A DNA stretch of 64,000 bases, from NCBI RefSeq assembly GCF_030817475.1, contig NZ_JAUSZJ010000002.1, forward strand, positions 6,874,158 through 6,938,157, read 5' to 3'. Positions 59,159 to 64,000 of the stretch are shown in pieces (position 1 is the first letter of the stretch; the number at the start of each line of letters is the position of its first letter). The DNA comes from Streptomyces sp. V2I9. Lineage in GTDB: Bacteria; Actinomycetota; Actinomycetes; Streptomycetales; Streptomycetaceae. Position numbers and translations under genes: made by a program. The notes under the pieces were generated by a model that searched no databases, was not told where the DNA came from, and worked only from the letters and a program-made list of their open reading frames with translations.

Positions 59159-60631
59159 ATGAGCAGCGAACCCCGCCGCGCCACCGGCGGCCCCCCGGCC
59201 GTGATCGGCATCGACGTGGCGACCGCGTCGGTCCGTGTGGTGTGCGTGGACGGACAGGGACGGTTGCTCGCCGAGGCGCGGAACGACCTGCCGCCGCCCG
59301 TCCGCACCCCCGCGGGAACGAGCGAGCAGGACGCCCGGTCGTGGTGGCCCGCCGTGCGCTCGGCACTGCGCCGCACCACGGCCGCGCTGCCCCGAGGCGG
59401 ACGCGAGGTGATCGCCGTCGCCGTCTCCGCCACCTCCGGGACCATCGTGCCCACCGGGGTCGACGGCGCACCGCTCGGCCCGGCCCTGATGTACGACGAC
59501 CGGCGAGCCGCCGACCTCAACGCCGACGCCCAGCGGGCGGGCAGCGCCCGCTGGGACGCGCTCGGTCTGTCGGTGGGCCCCACCGCCGCGCTCGGCCGGG
59601 CCGTCCGGTGTTCGCGGACCTACGGCACCGCCTTGCGCCACGTCCTGCATACCCCCGACGTCATCGGCCGCGCCCTGACGGGCCATCCCGTCCCCACGGA
59701 CTGGAGCCACGCCCTCAAGACCGGCTACGACGCCCGCGCCGCCCAGTGGCCCCACGAGGTCTTCGACGCTCTCGGCTTCCCGATCGCGCTGCTGCCCGAG
59801 GTGCGCGCCCCCGGCACCGAGGCCGGGACCGTCGGCCCACGGGCGGCCGAGGCCACGGGACTGCCCGAAGGATGTTCCGTACGCCTCGGGATGACGGACG
59901 GCTGCGCGGGCCAGATCGCCACAGGGGCGGTCGAACCCGGCCGGTTCGTGGGCGTGCTCGGCACCACGTACGTCCTCAAAGGGGTCTCCGAACACCTGGT
60001 CCGCGATACGACCGGGGCCTTCTACAGCCACCGCCACCCCGACGGCTGGTGGCTGCCCGGAGGGGCGTCCAACACCGGAGGGGAGTGCCTGGCCGACGTC
60101 GCACCGGGCCGACTGCCCGAGCTGGACGCCGCCGCGGCGGCCCGAGGCCCGGCGTCGTACGTGTGCTACCCGCTGCGCCGCGACGGCGAACGGTTCCCCT
60201 TCGTTTCCGGCGCGGCCCGCGGGTTCCGGCTGGGCGGCCCCCGCGACGAGGCCGACGCCCACCGCGCCGCGCTGGAAGGAGTGGCCTTCGTCGAACGCCT
60301 GGCACTGGAACGGATCGTGCGCCTGGGGGTCCCGGTGCTCGGCCCCCTGCACGCCGCCGGCGGGGGCAGCCGCAGCGCCGTGTGGACGGCGATCCGGGCC
60401 ACCGCCCTGGACCGCCCGGTCCGGGTCGTCGAACGCGCCGAGACGGCCTTCGGCGCGGCGCTCCTCGCCGCTACCGGAACCCTCCACGAGAACCTCGCGG
60501 CGAGCGCCGCCGCCATGGTGGGCGGCGGCGCCCTCGTCGAACCGGTGGCGACCGAACGCCCGGCGCTGGACGACGCGTTCGGCCGTTTCGTCGAGGAGCT
60601 CAACGCCAGGGGTTGGCTCCCCGGTGACTGA
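59159..60631 (+). CDS. Second FGGY-family carbohydrate kinase
   Basis: A 490-residue kinase. Signature elements are VIGIDVATASVRVVCVDG, AVSATSGTIV, catalytic Asp in LGMTDGCAGQIATG (about residue 245), VLGTTYVLKG and LHAAGGGSRSAVWTAI. Xylulokinase-like features are seen but do not fix the sugar. The ATG at 59159 follows GGAAGGA at a rather long distance; an upstream ATG at 59093 is possible. It is on the same strand as the deoR gene, 129 bases downstream. Two kinases in one cluster may phosphorylate successive or alternative sugars. Confidence 0.9.
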   Translation: MSSEPRRATGGPPAVIGIDVATASVRVVCVDGQGRLLAEARNDLPPPVRTPAGTSEQDARSWWPAVRSALRRTTAALPRGGREVIAVAVSATSGTIVPTGVDGAPLGPALMYDDRRAADLNADAQRAGSARWDALGLSVGPTAALGRAVRCSRTYGTALRHVLHTPDVIGRALTGHPVPTDWSHALKTGYDARAAQWPHEVFDALGFPIALLPEVRAPGTEAGTVGPRAAEATGLPEGCSVRLGMTDGCAGQIATGAVEPGRFVGVLGTTYVLKGVSEHLVRDTTGAFYSHRHPDGWWLPGGASNTGGECLADVAPGRLPELDAAAAARGPASYVCYPLRRDGERFPFVSGAARGFRLGGPRDEADAHRAALEGVAFVERLALERIVRLGVPVLGPLHAAGGGSRSAVWTAIRATALDRPVRVVERAETAFGAALLAATGTLHENLAASAAAMVGGGALVEPVATERPALDDAFGRFVEELNARGWLPGD

Positions 60632-60741
60632 GGAGCACGGGCCACCGGCCGGGGCCGGTCGCCTTCGCTCCAGGAGGTGGCGGGGGGCCTCTCCCCGGAC
60701 CGGGAGGGCTGCCCGCGGTCCGGTCCTTCCCGGCGGAGACG

Positions 60742-61281
60742 TCAGGTGAGGGAGGCCGCTTCCGCGCCGTCCCGTACGGACTTCTCGAGAAGGGTGAACG
60801 ACTTGAAGGAACCACCCGGCTGGGGCTTGCCCTCCTTGGTCCCGACCGCCCGGTAACCGGCGTCGAGGTAGTACGCGGTCAGGCGCGCGTTGCCGGCCAG
60901 GCAGTCCAGCCGCACCAGCTCCCGCCCGGTCGCGGCCACGCGCCGCTCGGCCACCCGGAGAAGCTGCCGCCCGGTCCCGCGCGGGACCGCGGTCCGGTCC
61001 ACCATCAGCCGGTGCACGTATCCGGCGGCTGTGGACTGCGGCCCCCAGGCCGCCTCGTCCTCCCACCACAACTCCCAGGCCCCGACCACCTCGTCGGCCT
61101 TCTCCGCGAGCCACAGCTCGCCGCTCTCCATGATCTTCCGGAAGTGCTCCACACCCAGCTCGCCGGGCTGCCACTGTTGGGTGACGCCCCGCGCCAGCAT
61201 CCAACGGGCGGCATCGTCACGCAGCCGTACGACAGCGGGGAGGTCGGTCCCGGAAGCGAGACGGCAGCGAAGATCGTTCAC
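60742..61281 (-). CDS. GNAT-family N-acetyltransferase
   Basis: A 179-residue acetyltransferase. It has RLASGTDLPAVVRLRDDAAR at the start, WLAEKADEVVGAWELWW, the CoA-binding RGTGRQLLRVAERRVAATG (about 116-134) and YYLDAGYRAVG near the end. The C-terminal GGSFKSFTLLEKSV is typical of small-molecule GNATs. A GTG at 61281 with GAGGA upstream is the likely start. It is convergent with the second kinase. Its substrate is unknown; such genes often detoxify amines or antibiotics. Confidence 0.87.
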   Translation of the reverse strand: MNDLRCRLASGTDLPAVVRLRDDAARWMLARGVTQQWQPGELGVEHFRKIMESGELWLAEKADEVVGAWELWWEDEAAWGPQSTAAGYVHRLMVDRTAVPRGTGRQLLRVAERRVAATGRELVRLDCLAGNARLTAYYLDAGYRAVGTKEGKPQPGGSFKSFTLLEKSVRDGAEAASLT

Positions 61282-61443
61282 GGAGCGATCCTCGCACGGA
61301 CGTCCGTCCCCGAACCAGGGCGCGGAAGTACCCGCCCCCGAGGCATGGTCGCGGCGCCATCGTCCGAGATCGGCCTCGGTGGGCGTCAACTCCCCTACCA
61401 GGAGTGCTACTTGTTCTCTTGCGGCAACGCGGAGTCACGCTAG

Positions 61444-61457
61444 TCTATGCGCATAGA
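61444..61457. promoter_or_regulatory. Palindromes upstream of the M23 endopeptidase
   Basis: TCTATGCGCATAGA is a perfect 14-base palindrome (61444-61457), followed by a second palindrome, ATGCATGCAT (61463-61472). They lie in an AT-richer stretch about 100-130 bases before the gene and are likely regulator sites. Confidence 0.45.
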
Positions 61458-61573
61458 ACTTGATGCATGCATGACATTCGCGCGTCCTGGTCTTCCGTTC
61501 GGCATGGTCCCACCCGCAATGCCCTCCTTCCTGCCGGTCCGGTAGGGCCTCCTGTTCAGAAGGGACATCCCCC

Positions 61574-62677
61574 ATGCTCTCCAAGCTGTCCGTGAGAACC
61601 GCCGTCGCCGCCCTCGCCGTTACCGGGCTGCTCGTCACCGCCCCCCAGGCGGCGGCTTCCCTCCGGGACTCCGCCGCGCCATCCGCCGTGGCACCGCAGG
61701 CTGCCGCGCCGCCGTCGTCCGGCGTCACCGTGAAGATGTCGTCCACGGCCGCCGACAACCTCGGCACCGCTCGACAGGGATTGGTGAACGCCGTCTCCGC
61801 CGACGTTCTGGCCCGGTCCGACGACGCCAAGGGTCTCTCGGCGGATGCGGCCGTCAGCAAGCTCGCCGACGAGGGACGCAAGGTCGTCGTCGACGTCCGC
61901 ACCGTGTCGGCCAACTGGGCCCGCGGCGTCGCGTACGTCGAAGCGCCCCGCACGCACCACGGCGACCCGGAGGGCTGGCTCTACATCGCCCACCGCAAGG
62001 ACGGGAAGTGGATCGCGGGCCTCGAAGGCGACCGCGAGTTCGCCGACCATGTGGCCACGTCTCCGCTGGTCGGCAAGGCGGAACGGCGCAACATGACCGC
62101 CTACGCGCAGCGCAAGGTGACGCCGGAGCAGGAGAAGCCGTCCGTGGGGGTGACGGCCGTCAACACCAACGGGCTGCTGCTGCCCTGGATGCCCGACTAC
62201 TACATGACCCTGACCGGCGGAGCGCACTCCCACACCGGCTCGACCGGCTACTGGAGCAGCCTCGACTTCGCCGGCGGCAACGCCAGCGGGCGGGTCCGTT
62301 CGTCGCGTGAGGGCACCGCGACCTCCATGTGCGGCGCCGGTGGAGGCTGGACGCGGGTCATCCACCCCGGCGGCTTCTCGACGGACTACTACCACATGCG
62401 CAACACCACGTATTACAACGGAACGTCGATCGGCCGCAGCGCCCTGCTGGGCACCATCGGTACGGACGTCTGCGCGGGCGGGTCCGCCACCGGAGCCCAC
62501 GTGCACTGGAGCCTGCGCACGTACGACGCGAACTACAACGGCCAGTACACCTGGCTCAGCGGCCGCACCATCGGCGGCTGGCTGTGGTCGAACGGGTCCA
62601 GCCAGTACGCCGGGTGCGCCACCCGCCTGGGCGTGACCGCCTGCCCCGGTACGGCGATCTACAACCGCACCAGCTGA
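61574..62677 (+). CDS. Secreted M23-type peptidoglycan endopeptidase
   Basis: A 367-residue secreted protein with a signal peptide (TAVAALAVTGLLVTAPQAAA), a ~150-residue N-terminal domain and a C-terminal M23 (lysostaphin/LasA-like) domain. The zinc ligands appear as His and Asp in LTGGAHSHTGSTGYW and SSLDFAGG, and His in GAHVHWSLRTYD. Cys residues near the end could form disulfides. Such enzymes cut peptide cross-bridges of cell walls during growth or lysis of other bacteria. The ATG at 61574 has AAGGGA upstream. Two strong hairpins follow the stop. Confidence 0.88.
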   Translation: MLSKLSVRTAVAALAVTGLLVTAPQAAASLRDSAAPSAVAPQAAAPPSSGVTVKMSSTAADNLGTARQGLVNAVSADVLARSDDAKGLSADAAVSKLADEGRKVVVDVRTVSANWARGVAYVEAPRTHHGDPEGWLYIAHRKDGKWIAGLEGDREFADHVATSPLVGKAERRNMTAYAQRKVTPEQEKPSVGVTAVNTNGLLLPWMPDYYMTLTGGAHSHTGSTGYWSSLDFAGGNASGRVRSSREGTATSMCGAGGGWTRVIHPGGFSTDYYHMRNTTYYNGTSIGRSALLGTIGTDVCAGGSATGAHVHWSLRTYDANYNGQYTWLSGRTIGGWLWSNGSSQYAGCATRLGVTACPGTAIYNRTS

Positions 62678-62690
62678 TCACGGCCACCGT

Positions 62691-62719
62691 GGGCCCGGCC
62701 CGGTCCACAGGCCGGGCCC
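62691..62719 (+). terminator. First hairpin after the M23 gene
   Basis: GGGCCCGGCC (62691-62700) pairs with GGCCGGGCCC (62710-62719) around a 9-base loop, 13 bases after the stop. Confidence 0.65.
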
Positions 62720-62785
62720 GGGCTCCGACCCCGGAACTCGGGGCTGCCACACCCGGGACGGCGGCGGCAACGAGGGGAGCGGGCC

Positions 62786-62819
62786 GGGCGGGCCGGAAGG
62801 CTGTTCTTCCGGCCCGCCC
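62786..62819. terminator. Second hairpin downstream of the M23 gene
   Basis: Two perfect 14-base arms (62786-62799 and 62806-62819) with a 6-base loop. Together with the first hairpin it blocks read-through. Immediately beyond it the minus strand encodes DGVVTLEGTYLPTKPF and a stop, the likely end of a lost gene (about 62855-62905). Confidence 0.7.
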
Positions 62820-63017
62820 GCCGCCGCTCGTGGGTGACGCGGTACCGGTATCGATCAGAAGGGCTTGGTCGGCAGGTACGTGCCCTCCAGGGTGACCACG
62901 CCGTCAGTTCCTGGTGAAGTACGGGGAATGATGATGTGCCGATGACGTCGAACGCCCCGGAGCACGAGCTCCGGGGCGCCTGTGACGCGTCGGACAGCGA
63001 AAAACAGGGGCCGAAGG

Positions 63018-63704
63018 CTACTGGCTCGCGCGCCCCGTGGTGGAAGCGAATCCCAGCCAGGTGTGGCGGTTGCCCCACCAACACCATCCGATCTTGGGCG
63101 CGTTGCGCCGCTCCCGGCCGTCCCGCCCTGTTCCGTTGCTGATCCAGATCGCCGGAGTGCGCGCGTCCAGCGCGCCGTTGGCCTTGCGCAGACGTGATCC
63201 GATGGTCATGAAGCAGCGGTTCCGTTCGAGCACCGCCGGCTGTTGCAGTACCCAGTGGATACCTTCGACGAGCGTCAAGGGTGTCCGGTCCGCACCGGCC
63301 AGGGAGGGCAGCGCCTCCTCCGGGCTCCAGTTGGACATGTGGTCGCCGCGGTCGATCCCGCTGACGAAGTAGAGCGGCGCGTCGGGGAGTTCGATCCCGG
63401 TGGGGACGAAATCGTCGACGTCCTGCATGTCGCTGACGACGAAACCAGGCTTGCCGTCGTGCCGGAGCAGGGGCGCGAGGGCGGAGGCAGGGGCTCGGTC
63501 CGGATGGATGACGAGCAGGACGCCGTCGACCTGGCCCACCGTCTTGGCGAAAGCGCGGATGTCCTCGGCGGGGATGCCCGCGATCTCGTGCACTCCGAGC
63601 TCGATCAGGCGCTCCGCCTGTGCGGCGGGAGGCCGGAGCCTGGCATCGGTGCCGGACGCGGTGGTGTCCGCGGTGGAGGCGTCGGCGGAAGGGTTGTCGG
63701 GCAA
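63018..63704 (-). CDS. DUF5701-family protein
   Basis: A 228-residue cytoplasmic protein. It contains RLIELGVHEIAGIPAEDIRA, FVVSDMQDVDDFVPTGIELP, APLYFVSGIDRGDHMSNWSP, GIHWVLQQPAVLERNRCFM and a Trp-rich end (WCWWGNRHTWLGFAS). This is a Streptomyces family of unknown function (DUF5701). The start is a TTG at 63704 with GGGGGA upstream; no ATG or GTG fits. It has a GGTGAATTC/GAATTCACC inverted repeat in its promoter region. Confidence 0.82.
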   Translation of the reverse strand: MPDNPSADASTADTTASGTDARLRPPAAQAERLIELGVHEIAGIPAEDIRAFAKTVGQVDGVLLVIHPDRAPASALAPLLRHDGKPGFVVSDMQDVDDFVPTGIELPDAPLYFVSGIDRGDHMSNWSPEEALPSLAGADRTPLTLVEGIHWVLQQPAVLERNRCFMTIGSRLRKANGALDARTPAIWISNGTGRDGRERRNAPKIGWCWWGNRHTWLGFASTTGRASQ

Positions 63705-63874
63705 GGCGGTCCCCCGGATTCACGGTTCACAGGTACGGCACTGGGCCTGAGGTCGAACGAGGGAACCCGCCCAGGTGTTCCCGGCACGCCCCGACCCCCG
63801 TGCTCTTCTCTTCCGTGAGAGCTACCGGGGCGCTGCCGGTCGTTGCGCTTTGGCGGGGGACGTGATGACAGCGG

Positions 63875-63902
63875 GGTGAATTCCCGAGCTTTTGAATTCA
63901 CC
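63875..63902. promoter_or_regulatory. Gapped inverted repeat upstream of the DUF5701 gene
   Basis: GGTGAATTC (63875-63883) and GAATTCACC (63894-63902) form a perfect 9-base inverted repeat with a 10-base spacer, about 170 bases before the DUF5701 start. It may serve that gene or one beyond the window edge. The rest of 63705-64000 shows no gene. Confidence 0.5.
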
Positions 63903-64000
63903 TTCACCGCTACTTGTACGGTCGGCCGCTGCCTCGCGGAGAGTGGTCCGCCTCCCGCTCCGCGAAATGTCACCGGTGCTTAAGAAATGTGGTGTGGGTG

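Noticed and set aside
58103..61204. A minus-strand open frame of about 1030 codons
   Set aside because: Antisense to the phosphatase end, deoR and the second kinase, all with family motifs.

Overview
The window is high-GC actinobacterial DNA, almost certainly from a Streptomyces chromosome. Third codon positions are nearly all G/C, many starts are GTG or TTG, gene pairs overlap as ATGA or GTGA, and several families are typical of the genus (DUF6381, snapalysin, FBP, DUF5682, DUF5701). The mix of single accessory genes, one large biosynthetic gene, decayed genes and a sugar-uptake cluster suggests a chromosome arm or a flexible region. No tRNA, rRNA, CRISPR array, complete insertion sequence or prophage was seen.

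Layout. 1-5.3 kb: a gene tail, a DUF6381 small protein, a MerR regulator whose DNA-binding wing carries a hexanucleotide repeat, a GNAT enzyme, a binding protein without a signal peptide, and a DinB-like protein. 3.7-8.8 kb: a decayed amino-sugar or glycosaminoglycan locus. It holds a polysaccharide lyase 8 gene and a sugar-ABC permease gene that have both lost their 5' ends at one shared junction, a 2-hydroxyacid dehydrogenase, scraps of a phosphodiesterase and a HAD phosphatase, and an intact class II aldolase/SIS isomerase pair with its own promoter. 8.9-16.3 kb: a five-gene operon (SWIM zinc finger, unknown protein, VWA protein, MoxR AAA+ ATPase, DUF5682), probably a MoxR-VWA chaperone or conflict system. 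16.3-29.3 kb: one gene for a 4324-residue hybrid synthase, FAAL-ACP-KS-AT-KR-ACP-C-A-PCP-C, ending in a domain that resembles cyanobacterial long-chain acyl-ACP reductase. It lies 48 bp upstream of the SWIM gene on the same strand, with no strong terminator between.

29.4-46.5 kb: a broken P-loop kinase gene, an MhuD-like monooxygenase, a two-component pair divergent from a membrane-anchored EEP hydrolase, a decayed LRV-repeat gene, an aldo/keto reductase, a sirtuin, a snapalysin-like protease, an SGNH hydrolase, a TetR regulator sharing an operator with an FBP gene, TerB and DedA proteins, two small secreted or membrane proteins, a methyltransferase, and a response regulator/kinase/lipoprotein operon. 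46.6-51.1 kb: a large secreted subtilase, a GNAT enzyme and a DUF3253 protein. 51.4-60.6 kb: a carbohydrate uptake and catabolism cluster (XylFGH-type ABC transporter, two FGGY kinases, a 2-hydroxyacid dehydrogenase, a histidine phosphatase, a DeoR repressor) with a perfect TGTTAAATTTAACA-core palindrome in its divergent promoter and related sequences elsewhere in the cluster. 60.7-64 kb: a GNAT enzyme, a secreted M23 endopeptidase and a DUF5701 protein.

The most unusual item is the megasynthase. A fatty acid would be loaded by the FAAL, extended once with malonyl-CoA, reduced to a beta-hydroxyacyl chain and joined to one amino acid. The C-terminal reductase-like domain, which keeps the expected cysteine, could then release the product as an aldehyde. 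All functions here come from reading motifs by eye; no database search was run.
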